From: Toxonevra muliebris
Taxonomy: Eukaryota > Arthropoda > Insecta > Diptera > Pallopteridae
Length of the DNA: 64,000 nucleotides
Assembly (NCBI GenBank): GCA_963691655.1
Contig: OY829327.1
Coordinates: forward strand, 67,530,079-67,594,078
Direction: 5' to 3'
Of the stretch, positions 42,265 to 52,047 are shown piece by piece; within the stretch, counting starts at the first letter, position 1, and each line of letters opens with the position of its first letter. A program made the position numbers and the translations under genes. A model generated the notes under the pieces. The model ran no database searches and was not told where the DNA came from. It saw nothing but the letters and a program-made list of their open reading frames with translations.

Positions 42265-44020
42265 TAAAAATAAAATATCAGTATTTGGTCCGATAGCTCT
42301 AATTTTAAGCATGACTTATGTTCAAGACAATATATATAAGCAGATGTAATTTAATGATTATATCTGAAATTGGTTTGAAATTATTGCATTTTCAAAATTT
42401 CACATACATTTATATTGGATGTAGGCTTTACAATTGTCCGATTAAAAAGTTTTTCATACTGAGCCAATAAGGCTTTAGACTAACTCCATATACCAATTTT
42501 TGTCTGACTACCATTTAAAATGGGTTAATTATTACACCTTAAATAACTACCTATGATTTAATAAATGCTATGTGATGTCATATTTTTGCTTGTTATTAAA
42601 GCTGTGGCAAAAAGTTGCAAAGCATACCTTATTTTAAAGTAGATACTTTACATATTTTGATTTTATATCACATCCATTAATAGTGTAAACTTTTCTCTTT
42701 AATATGAGACCAAAAACGTAGGTCTAGCTTTAGTATTGGCTAAGTTTTTATACTTTATGTACAACACATTTTCAACAATATTAAAACTATCGGCAGGATA
42801 TTGCAACTTTCGACAGTCGCACAGCCAGATCCTTCATCTAATTAGAATATCCTGTGTGTGGATTATGGCGAGGGATCTATGGAGAGTAAGCCCATATACT
42901 TTTGGATTCCAACCAAGATAGTAGATTTTTCGAATTTTGGCCAGCTAGATTTTCATAGGCCCCATAGTGAGCTGTAAGCGAAATGTTGTCACATGTAAAT
43001 TTGTTATCTAAAGTTTGGATTGATTCTACACAAAGCTCTAACCAATAATAAAATTTGTTTTCTGTTAAATAAGAAGTACCTATGGAGCAGCGTTTAAAAT
43101 CACTTAATGCAGAGAATCAAAAACAAATTATAAACTAATAATTTGAAATTTCTGAACTTTTATATTTTACTAAATCTCATAATTATTTATTTTACAGAAA
43201 CTAATATAGCAGCTATTAGCAATATCTATGCTGTTGTTTGTATTAAATAAATTTGTATTTTTTTTTTTTTGTTCTAGTTAATTGGTAATTTTTTCTTGTG
43301 TTCTTTTCAATTGTTTTATTTAATTTTAGTTTAAAAACAATAATTTACTCAAATATAACTAATGATTTAACAAAATAAAAATACAATACAATAATAATAA
43401 AATAAAATAATTATAATTTCTTTTAGTAAGATCTTTGCTGTTAAAAATCACATACCATATGAGTTTTAAAAAGTAAAGTGTACAAGGTATGGAAGTCCCT
43501 TACGCCTACCTTATTTATTTTTTAAACGAAAAAATGAGTACTGCTTATTTTTTCCGTAACGAGGAAGGACAGATGGAATATTTTACTATTGTACCATACG
43601 TTGTCATTCATAAAACCTACTTAATATGTAAAGTACATTAGGAAAGGAAGCCGAACAGTTCCGAACGTCTATATGCATGCAACGCATATAGTAATATAAA
43701 TAATAATATAAAAACAATGGGAAGTTGGAAAGGAAGTTGGGGTACTTCGCAGACGAAAAGTAAGTGCGTTGTAATTCATTAATGAATTATGCCTTTTCCG
43801 ACTAGGTTACTATAATGAGATCTAGAAACATATACAATAAAACTGAAGTATTTATAGTTATATTACCTATATATGGTCCATTATTCCTGATTGCCCAACA
43901 TTTTTTCGGTGCCTTTTCGTTACGCCTGTACCACTAGATTCAAAACTCCTTTTTTATATTTAACCAAACCAAAGGTTCAAACCCGATTCTGAAAGGGGGT
44001 TTCATGCTCTTTAATAACAC
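42265..44020. other. non-genic AT-rich DNA
   Basis: The 61-residue frame at 42736-42921 sits between AG and GT dinucleotides but has no domain or coding-like composition strong enough to call. Remaining DNA is A/T-rich. Confidence 0.45.
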
Positions 44021-44026
44021 AGTGCA

Positions 44027-44140
44027 ACAAATTTTCAACTTTTTTTTATGCTCGAGATTTTCAAACGGTTTTATAGTAATTTAGGGTCACTGATTACGAC
44101 TGCGTACTCAGTTTTTCTCCATCACATCTAGCTCTCCCAA
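44027..44140. repeat. dispersed repeat D, copy 2
   Basis: It matches 7345-7465 through ATGCTCGAGATTTTC, AACGGTTT, GTAATTTAGGG and TTTTTCTCCATCACAT. Confidence 0.7.
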
Positions 44141-44344
44141 AGAACTAAGAAATTTCTTTATTTCAACAGATACACATTTGATGTCTGAAGCAAAGTTGTT
44201 AAGCACCAAAAGATAAAAAATGTTTGTGTATATACTTTTCCTCCATCTCCTACTCTTCCTCTTGAAAATGGGAGTTTAAACCCCCTTTTATGAAAAGTCT
44301 CAGAACATCGGAATAACCTACGATATACACTTTTTCCAGAATAA

Positions 44345-45605
44345 TGGAAAAACCTAATTTTCATATATGAACTTGATCCATTGTTGAGTGTTTATTTCGA
44401 AAACCGAATTGATGCTTTGGAATCAAATTTTTGCGTTCTATTATTGTATGAAGGCGTTTGATGAGGAGCTTTTCAAAAAGCTTTGAGATCATCGGTAGAA
44501 TTGATATAGGTCTGTACGATGATGTGTTTTGAGCGAGTTTACCTGGTTTTTGGAGCATCATTTCCTTTGCGGTTTCCCATTAAATTGACATATACTGTAA
44601 CCTGAACGATTAGTTGATTATTTTTGTGAGATTTTCAATACTTTTGGGTGGTAGCTGCTTAAGTTCCTCTGCGGTAATCAGATCGAACCCAGGGGACTTT
44701 TTGTTTTTAAGTTCTTGATTTTTCTACTTAATTCGGAGATTGTAACATATGGAATTTCTTGGCACTCATCCACGGTCACATTCTCGTTTTCAGAGGGCAC
44801 TTCGTATGAATACGTCAGCCAAATAGTCTGAAAACACTGCTGCTTTTTTTGTGTTGTCATAAGCCCATTTGGCATTGTTTGTTTTGTGGCCTTTTTAATC
44901 ATTTGGTACATTTCCATAAAGAGTAATTTGTACTTCGTTCGTTGGATAATGATTGTGAGTATCGTGAAAGATTTTCGTTTTTAATTCTTTTGATTTTTCG
45001 ATTTAGATCCTTAGTGGTTTTATTCAAAAGGGATTTATAATGTGGTGATTGAGTTTGATGCCACTTACTTCGGAATTTACGATTCAATAAAATAATTTCT
45101 CTAATGTTTTTTTGGGTATCGAGAGCTTACTGTAAATTGCTTTATACTTGCCGCACTTTGCCAAGCAGCAGCTTGCGCGTTTATTGTAAAGTTTTGAATT
45201 TCAGCATCCAGCTGACTTGAATTCTTTATTTGGACGTGTTTACTTTCGCAACTTTCAAGTTGCTTCTTAAAGTATTCTCAATCTGTGAACTGATTACATA
45301 AAGTAGCCGGAGTTTCTTTAAAAATTACGTTTTCACTAAGCGTTAAATATATCGGTGAATGGTCCGAGTTAAGATCACTTCCATCTTCTAACGATGAGTA
45401 GTTTCGAGATATCTTATTGATGATACAGAAGTCTATCAAATGTGGAATTTTTTTAGGATCTGTTAGCCAGTATGTTGGTTCACCCGTAGTAACTGCATCA
45501 CACCCAGTTAGTTGTAGTGCGTTATACAGCTCTGATATTTAAATGAATTTGCTCGAGATTATCCAACACAAGCCTGCAAAATTTGGAATTGTGCCAGATC
45601 CAGGT
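44345..45605 (-). pseudogene. Jockey-type LINE fragment (endonuclease C terminus and RT N-terminal half)
   Basis: Read on the minus strand from about 45600 down, the order is correct for ORF2. First comes the end of an AP endonuclease (EPTYWLTDPKKIPHLIDFCI, then SDLNSDHSPIYLTLSE at about 45360-45490). Next is a linker with YKSLLNKTTKDLNRKIKRIK (44899-45087). Then comes the approach to RT (TISELSRKIKNLKTKSPLGS near 44690-44750). Last are the first RT blocks SYRPISILPMISKLFEKLLI and HQFGFRNKHSTMDQVH (44361-44561). It stops before the catalytic ADD block. Multiple frame changes show that it is inactive. At its 5' side it meets a + strand LINE fragment at about 45605, so one may have inserted next to or into the other. 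Confidence 0.85.
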
Positions 45606-46745
45606 ACTCTTGTGAGACCTATTGTCACTTATGCCTCAGTAGTATGGTGGAGACGATCTTTGATTAAGTCTACAGTATCCTCTTTGACCAGGCGTCAAAG
45701 AAGTGCGTGCCTGGGTATCGCGGGTGCAAAGTGTACTACATATGGTGATGCCCTCAATGCGTTGCTTGATTTTCTTCCTCTGGGCCTTCAAATCCGGAAA
45801 GAAGCGATGAGAGTGGCTGACAGACTCCGGTTAAATGGAGTCTGGCATGCCGGGCGGATATAGGCCACAGCCAGATATAGCACCAGTTATCAGTACAGTG
45901 TCTATTATGTTTTCTATACCGACGGATCCAAAACCTCAATCGGTACTGGATCCGGTTGGTACTTGGATGATGAGACCAAGTACTCTTTTTCCACTGGACA
46001 GATGGCGTCAGTCTTCCTAACGGAGGTTTTCGCTATCCTAGACATGGTGAGCTGGATAAATGAGAAGAGGTATCATGGGAAGTGCATAGGTATCTGCAGT
46101 GATAACCAAGCTGCAGTGAAGGCCCTTGCTAACCCTGTCAGCTCCTTAAAATTGGTCGGCGAGTGTAAGGCAAAACTAAACAGTGTTGCAAAACACAACA
46201 AGTTATGCCTTATATGGGTTCCAGGACAATATGGTATTGCAGGGGATGAACTAGCTGATAAACTAGCTAATGAAGGTTCTGCAATTACATCATGGCGTCC
46301 GGAACCTTTTCTTGTCGTAAATTTTTGGGGAGATCATGCGTTGGATCAACGATTTCGTGGATTCTATCCATAGAGAAAGATGTTCCGAGCTTGACTCCTG
46401 CAGAACCGCAAAAGGGTTTCGTGAGACAACTTAACAGGAAACCTGCGGAACTAAGAAAAAAGGACCTGAGATTACTAGTGGGTGTCATCATAGGGCACAA
46501 CACATGTGGTCAGGATTTGACTATCATGGGCGTCATCACCGATCCAACCTGCTAATCGTGTCTTGAGGAGGACGATACTAAGAGGAGCACTATCTTTGTA
46601 GCTGTCCGTCGTTCGCGAGAATCAGATTCAGGCTGTTGGGTAGTGATGTCTTGAGTATGAATAGTGTCCATATTCTCCCTTTTCCTGAGCTTCTAAGGTT
46701 CATCAGTGAAACAAAGAAGTTCGAGATTGAGAGACCTTAGACCTT
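45606..46745 (+). pseudogene. LOA/R1-type LINE fragment (RT thumb, RNase H, knuckle)
   Basis: It begins near TLVRPIVTYASVVWW, the thumb of R1/LOA-group RTs. SLTRRQRSACLGIAGAKCTT and LPLGLQIRKEAMRVADRL follow at 45606-45850. After a frame change comes RNase H at 45900-46330: YTDGSKTSIG, FLTEVFAILD, GICSDNQAAVKAL and LIWVPGQYGIAGDELADKLA, with all expected acidic positions. A further shift gives LLVGVIIGHNTCG and the C-terminal knuckle start DPTC*SCLEEDD (stop at 46552-46554), ending at about 46740. The 5' part of ORF2 is missing and at least two frame changes are present. It lies head-to-head with the Jockey fragment on the other strand. Confidence 0.85.
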
Positions 46746-49378
46746 TCTTCTTCCCATTTATTCCCTCACATATTTTTCCCGTATTTCTGTTTTGGTTTAG
46801 TCCAGCCCTTTCTCAACTTCAGGTCTAACTTCAAACATAAATAAATTTGAAGATTACTCTTTCATTGCATTTAAATCTTTAAGTCTTAAATGAATCGCTC
46901 AACAGCTTTTCACTGTTCACAATCTTTCATGGGTAATTTAATATTCATTTTGATGATTCCTTTTATTCTTAATAGTAATAAGATTTAAACCTAATTGAAC
47001 TAATTCAAGGTTAACAAGCTTCACTAAAACAAAACACTTCTTACAATATGTAAACTTAATTTATCATAAATATGTATGTCTGTATGTATATAGTACATGC
47101 ATTGTTCGGAGAAAAAAAATACTGCTACATTTTAACAAAATGTGCTCCTCACAACTTGAAAAAGCAATTCAACTCAAATTTGTACAATTAACTGCAATTT
47201 ATTTCAATTACGCTACAGCAGCACACACATATAAAACACCCACACACACCAACACCATAAAATATCATCGTCAGCATACAAGCACACAGACACACACATA
47301 TATATATATCCACCCAATGTACACACCCCAAATGAAAGCATGGGCAGAACAAGAAATTAGTTTATGTAGCCAGGCCAACCGCTCCTGGGCCTCACTCTCC
47401 CATACAAAACAAGAAGGAGGAAATAAAATCGTAACAAGATTTTTCTAAAACAATGAAGAAAAAAATATGGCCAATAAATCAATTTTGCACAATTTAAAAT
47501 GTTAAAAATGGCACAAATTTTAGAAATAACATAAACAGGGCAAAAAAAAAACGTAGACAAGAAGAAATTGCATAAAAAAGGAATAAAATATACAGAAAAG
47601 AAAATCAATATAGCGAACATACAGACAGAAAGACTGACAGATAAACAGAAATTCATATACTCGTGCTTTATGTAGTATGTGCTCCTTAGAATTTGCAGAA
47701 ATGGCAATGGCAAAGGCAAAGGGCAAAAGTGACTGACGGTGTGCTGTGTGGACAGAGCTGGATAGCATACTTGGAAATGGATATTAAGCTCATGTTCTCT
47801 ACTCTACTCTATACTTATACTACAGATTTGTACAATGAATAGGTAGAATGAAGTATGTATATGCATGTGTATGTGTGGACTTCATATATTCATATATGAT
47901 ATACATATGTGAATGTACATTTGTATGTATGCTGTCATTTTTTGTTGCTGGTTGCCATTTTGCAAGAAATTGTAGTGAAAAAGTTTGAAGCAAATCCCCT
48001 AGATGAACATAAAATTCAAGAGAATTCTTAATGGCTTTTCTCGTATCAACATATTTTATTTTTTCTCTTACCCATTTACCATGAATGAGCAAGAACAACA
48101 AAGATGATTCAAAAAAAAAAAAAAAAAAACAAAGTAAAATATTTACAATTTCTATTGCATAAACTTGAGTTAAAATTTATGTTCCCTACTCTTTCTGTGT
48201 TTTATCATGCTGAGATTTTTAAATTATGTTTTATTACTTACAAGTATATTGAAAGAAAAATATGCATGACTTGTAGCCCATATTGCAATATTATGCATAC
48301 TTTCTTAATAATCACTATGCCATACTACAATAAACAAAGCTATATATTAATATTCATATGTACTGTAGATATTTTTCCTTTTTGTTAAAACAATGCTTTA
48401 AAGGCTATGAAGTTATTTCTAAACTGAAAGTATGGACTGAGGTAGTAAGGGCCGTTTGCTCTAGTCAATAAATGCTATCAATTGTGTAAATGAAAAATAA
48501 TCTTAGATGTGTACACCTTATACTTAGCTTACCGAATACTCATCACTAAAACTCTTTAAATTTCTTTAAAACACTTCATGGAAGGAAGATGTAAATATGT
48601 AAGTTGAATACGTATAAAAAACACTGCATACTTTAAGGCGTTTTGATAAGTTTCTGAAAGCAAAAGGTTAAATGACGATTACATAATATTAATTAATAAT
48701 TCCCAATTCGTGCATGTTTTATATTTATAAAGTTATTTCATCAAGCTTATCTAAAATACAATTCATTTTTATGTCTGTCCACATTTCTGTAGTCAAGGAC
48801 GGTGTAGGGAAAATGAATTGTAGAGAACTGTCTCATATTAGCGATAATAAAAAGCTATTAGAGATAAATTTTATAATTCATTAGTTTAATACCTTCATGT
48901 AATATTGAAATTTACGAAAATAATTGAAAATTCTACAAAAGGCTTCTATCAAACTATCCCCTTAAATTCCACAATAGAAAGAACATGCCTAATTCGGGGT
49001 TGCTGATTCTGTCTCAATACTCAGATTTTTCTATTCCCGCCATAATTAAGGAAAATGCGGAAGCAATGTAAATGGTTGTTTATTTTGACTCCTACAGGTT
49101 TGGTGTCCAATAGAAAGTTTTGTATCATAAAAGGAAATACACTCAGACAATTATATTCTATCATTCATAACATCCAAAAATAGTTAGGGATACTAAAGTT
49201 TAGAGTCACTCAGGCCCAAATTTGTTTAAGAAATATAACCAAACAATGCAAGAATCTTTAAAGAAGATATTAATCATCTAGAAATACTTAGGGTCACTGA
49301 AAGTCAAAACTACCTTAGGCTACTTTTTTAAAGAAATTAATCTTTGAGGGGGGCGAGATTTTGGAGATTTAAAAATTT
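46746..49378. other. non-genic DNA with CA/TA microsatellites
   Basis: CACACA and TATATA tracts at about 47212-47310, and A-rich stretches that give spurious minus-strand frames at 47357-47768. Poly(A) at 48112-48129. No supported gene. Confidence 0.5.
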
Positions 49379-49397
49379 TAGTCATATTGGTGCCACC

Positions 49398-49415
49398 ACG
49401 GTCTGGCCAGACCGT
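49398..49415. repeat. perfect 18-bp palindrome
   Basis: ACGGTCTGGCCAGACCGT equals its own complement. A near-copy lies at 52011-52028. Confidence 0.85.
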
Positions 49416-49646
49416 ATGCGTTTTCTCATAGTTTTTCCGACATTTTTGCTTTACTTCGTCATTAGTACGTGTTGTTTGTATGTACATAAATATTATCATC
49501 CTCTCTTTTTGAAATGAAAACTTATTTTACTATGAAAACAAAAGTTTTGAATCGACACACACCATTACACCAACGACCATTTGAATTGTAATTGAAAATT
49601 AGAAACCACAAATTACACTAGTTTACAAATAATTATTTTTTTTCTG

Positions 49647-49911
49647 GCAATGAACACCACTATCCATTTCCTATGTAAAACTGATCGCTAAGTCTGAAAA
49701 TCAACTCTATTTTTAATTCTATGGTGTGGTTTTGGAGATATCACCAGTTGAATTTCTTTTATTGGAGAAAAAAATGTTTGTCTACATAATTACAAATATC
49801 TTGGAAACTAGGAACTAGATTTGAACAAACACTATATGGAATTAAGTATATTAAAATTTCTCACCTTACGTTAATACATTTTGATTCGAATTGGATAGTG
49901 GTGCTCATTGG
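49647..49911. repeat. inverted pair, possible nested MITE of 265 bp
   Basis: GCAATGAACACCACTATCCA at 49647-49666 is complementary to 49892-49911 at 18 of 20 positions. AT-rich DNA lies between. No clear target duplication. Confidence 0.6.
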
Positions 49912-49959
49912 TAATTTTGGCTATAAACTAGTGTTATTATAGAAAAGAAACCTTTACCG

Positions 49960-50585
49960 CTTTCTTGGTTCCTCAAATACACCGTTTAAAATATTTTCTT
50001 TGTATAAGAGCTGCCGTGCCCACTTGCCCAAAAAATATCACACAAAACTTTGTGCCACTCCGTCTTTTTCAATTTCACACACGTGTTTCCTGGAGCATAG
50101 CATTGTCAACCAAATCTCAGTACTATAATATGTGTGGTTTCGTAGATATACTTAAAATATCATTAAGATTGCATGAGAGGTGCCACGCCCATTTGAACAC
50201 AAATTCAGATCTGAAACTCCAGCATAAGCTCAGTATCGGCAAATAATATTTCCAGACAAAAAATGGTGCTTGAGATATCCCATAATAAATATTCAGGTTT
50301 TATGGTAGGTGCCACAAACCCCATCCACATTTTTACTGTAGCATGGCATTGTAAGCTAACGTCCTTGCACGCAGGACGCAGTAAACTGCAGTACTGTACT
50401 TTAAATGGAGTATTATAAAAAACCTTAGGTTTGTATGGGAGGTATCCCACCCACTTGTAATTACAAACTTTTGCCATGCCAATAGTAAGGTCAGAGACAT
50501 TATGCAATATTATATAAACTTTTATGTCATTCAGAAAGTATAGACGGACATACAAACAGATTTTCACTTTTATATATATATTGTT
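49960..50585. repeat. dispersed repeat E, copy 2 (four units)
   Basis: Box motifs lie at about 50009 (GAGCTGCCGTGCCCACTT), 50176 (GAGGTGCCACGCCCATTT), 50309 (TAGGTGCCACAAACCCC) and 50439 (GGAGGTATCCCACCCACTT). TAGCATGGCATTGT or a close variant falls between boxes. The copy ends in CATTCAGAAAGTATAGACGG and a TATATATATA run, like copy 1 at 13.4 kb. Confidence 0.65.
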
Positions 50586-50710
50586 AGATTATTTTCTTCA
50601 TTGAATCAAAAGCATATTTTTTTCAATAAATGTACAAATAAATACATTGTTCTACCATAATATGTTGTGTTTTCGTACAGTTTACATTGAAAATTCAAAT
50701 AAATGCAGTA

Positions 50711-50712
50711 TA
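50711..50712. repeat. TA target duplication, left
   Basis: TA directly outside the left TIR, matched by TA at 52001-52002. This is usual for Tc1/mariner elements. Confidence 0.9.
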
Positions 50713-50738
50713 CAGGGTGACAATTGTAAAGTGACGCA
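50713..50738 (+). repeat. left terminal inverted repeat of the DD37D transposon
   Basis: 26 bp. It pairs with 51975-52000 at 25 of 26 positions. Confidence 0.92.
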
Positions 50739-50867
50739 AGTTTAATACTCTGCAGCAAGCTTTGCCATTTACCGTTACTTTAATTTAAAAAGCAAATTCA
50801 TTCATCATTGGCTTTGCTTTTAATTTCATTTGAATTTTTGTTATTACATTTTGAAATTTCCATAAAA

Positions 50868-51878
50868 ATGGACAAGGAAAATATTCGTCGTGAAATTATG
50901 AAATTTCATTTGGCAAATTATAGTAGCCGTCAAATTGCAAAGGCTTTAAATTTGTCAAGTCGTACGGTAGACCGAGCTATTATTCGATATAATGAAACTG
51001 GGGGTTTTGGAGATAGAGACCGGGGAAAATTTTCAACAGTTGCCACTACTGGTTTAACAGAAAAAATTCGTAAACGAATCAAGCGAAATCCAAGGCGCTC
51101 AATGAGAAAAATCGCTAAGGAAGTGGGAGTAAACCGTGAAACAGTGCGAATCATTGCAAAATCAACGCTTAATCTTAAGCCGTACAAGCTCCGAAAAGCT
51201 CAAAATCTGACACAAAAAAAGAAAGATTTGCGACTGCGAAGATGCAAAGCGTTGCTACGCTCCTCCGTGTTAAAAAATAATGAAAATATCTTGTTTACAG
51301 ATGAAAAAATGTTCACGGTTGAACAACATTTCAATGCGCAAAATGACCGAATGTGTCTAGCATCATCATCGCAACAAAATAGGACTGTTGGCCGAGTTCA
51401 AAAGCCAGCTTCCGTTATGGTATGGGCTGGAGTTTCCGCTAATGCCAGAACCCTTCTAATATTCGTTGAAGAGGGTGTTAAAATTGACCAGGTTGTTTAT
51501 CGGAGCATTTTAAATGAACATGTTCTTCCCTGGGCCCTAGATACATTTGGAAATGAAAACTGGACTTTCCAGCAAGATTCTGCACCTTCCCACATGGCAA
51601 AATTAACGCAAACATGGATAAAAGACAATTTTTCTGGATTCATAACATCTCAAGAATGGCCACCATACTCCCCAGACTTGAATCCAATGGACTACTCTAT
51701 TTGGAGTACTTTAGAGAGTAAGGCTTGTGCATCTCAACACCACAGTCTGGAGTCGCTGACAAATTCATTAGAGAAAGCCTGGACTGAAATTGATCAGGAA
51801 GTCCTGCGGCGAACAGTCCTACGATTTCCGGATCGATTGAAGGCATGTGTGCAGGCTAAAGGAGGTTATATTGAATGA
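50868..51878 (+). CDS. DD37D mariner-type transposase
   Basis: A 336-residue cut-and-paste transposase acting at the TIRs and inserting at TA. I start at the ATG at 50868 (AAAATGG context, MDKENIRREIMKF). The frame is open further upstream to 50808 but there only through a TTG. Residues 4-45 form the first helix-turn-helix (SSRQIAKALNLSSRTVDRAI), 46-58 a basic GRPR-like linker, and 62-100 the second HTH (SMRKIAKEVGVNRETVRII). The catalytic domain has D145 (FTDEKMF), D237 (FQQDSAPSH) and D275 in SPDLNPMDYSIW. The last two are 37 residues apart, so the third acid is Asp, not the Glu of classic Tc1. Length is normal for the family and there are no stops or frame changes, in contrast with every LINE in the window. 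Confidence 0.93.
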   Translation: MDKENIRREIMKFHLANYSSRQIAKALNLSSRTVDRAIIRYNETGGFGDRDRGKFSTVATTGLTEKIRKRIKRNPRRSMRKIAKEVGVNRETVRIIAKSTLNLKPYKLRKAQNLTQKKKDLRLRRCKALLRSSVLKNNENILFTDEKMFTVEQHFNAQNDRMCLASSSQQNRTVGRVQKPASVMVWAGVSANARTLLIFVEEGVKIDQVVYRSILNEHVLPWALDTFGNENWTFQQDSAPSHMAKLTQTWIKDNFSGFITSQEWPPYSPDLNPMDYSIWSTLESKACASQHHSLESLTNSLEKAWTEIDQEVLRRTVLRFPDRLKACVQAKGGYIE

Positions 51879-51974
51879 GGTGGGGTTCAAATGAATGCTT
51901 ATATATTCAGCAATGTTAACACTTAATTGTACTTAATGGAAGTACGTCCTTTTGCAAATAACTGCTGAAATGTG

Positions 51975-52000
51975 TGCGTCACTTTACGATTGTCACCCTG
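51975..52000 (-). repeat. right terminal inverted repeat of the DD37D transposon
   Basis: 26 bp, followed by TA at 52001-52002. One mismatch to the left TIR. Confidence 0.92.
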
Positions 52001-52047
52001 TAAATGTATGACGGTCTGGCTGGACCGTGGTGGTAGCAATGTGACCA

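Larger units (their letters stand above)
50713..52000 (+). mobile_element. complete Tc1/mariner-superfamily transposon, DD37D type, 1288 bp
   Basis: Termini 50713-50738 and 51975-52000 are 26-bp inverted repeats with a single mismatch, starting CAGGGTGACAATTGTAAAGT, flanked by TA duplications. One uninterrupted transposase frame fills most of the interior. Length, TA target and DD37D spacing fit the maT-like branch of Tc1/mariner. With intact ends and gene it has the features of a potentially active or very recently active copy. Confidence 0.93.
49379..52047. mobile_element. composite: inverted-ended repeat element interrupted by a mariner-type transposon
   Basis: The flanks 49379-49421 and 52005-52047 are imperfect inverted repeats of about 43 bp (AGTCATATTGG...CCACCACGGTCTGG against its partner). 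The left one contains a perfect 18-bp palindrome, ACGGTCTGGCCAGACCGT, at 49398-49415. The right one at 52011-52028 differs at two central bases. Without the 1288-bp mariner insert and its extra TA, the element would be about 1.38 kb. Inside are a 20-bp inverted pair (49647-49911) and repeat E. The class is unknown. Confidence 0.5.

Noticed and set aside
42736..42921. 61-residue frame bracketed by AG and GT, looked at as a second exon for the 41.4-kb candidate
   Set aside because: No coding-like composition and no frame compatibility that could be established with the donor at 41605.
43970..44000. GGTTCAAACCC resembling a tRNA B box
   Set aside because: No A box, acceptor stem or cloverleaf could be formed around it. 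No tRNA or rRNA gene was found in the window.
47357..47768. Overlapping hydrophobic minus-strand frames
   Set aside because: They translate A-rich microsatellite-like DNA and show no real membrane-protein pattern or gene structure.
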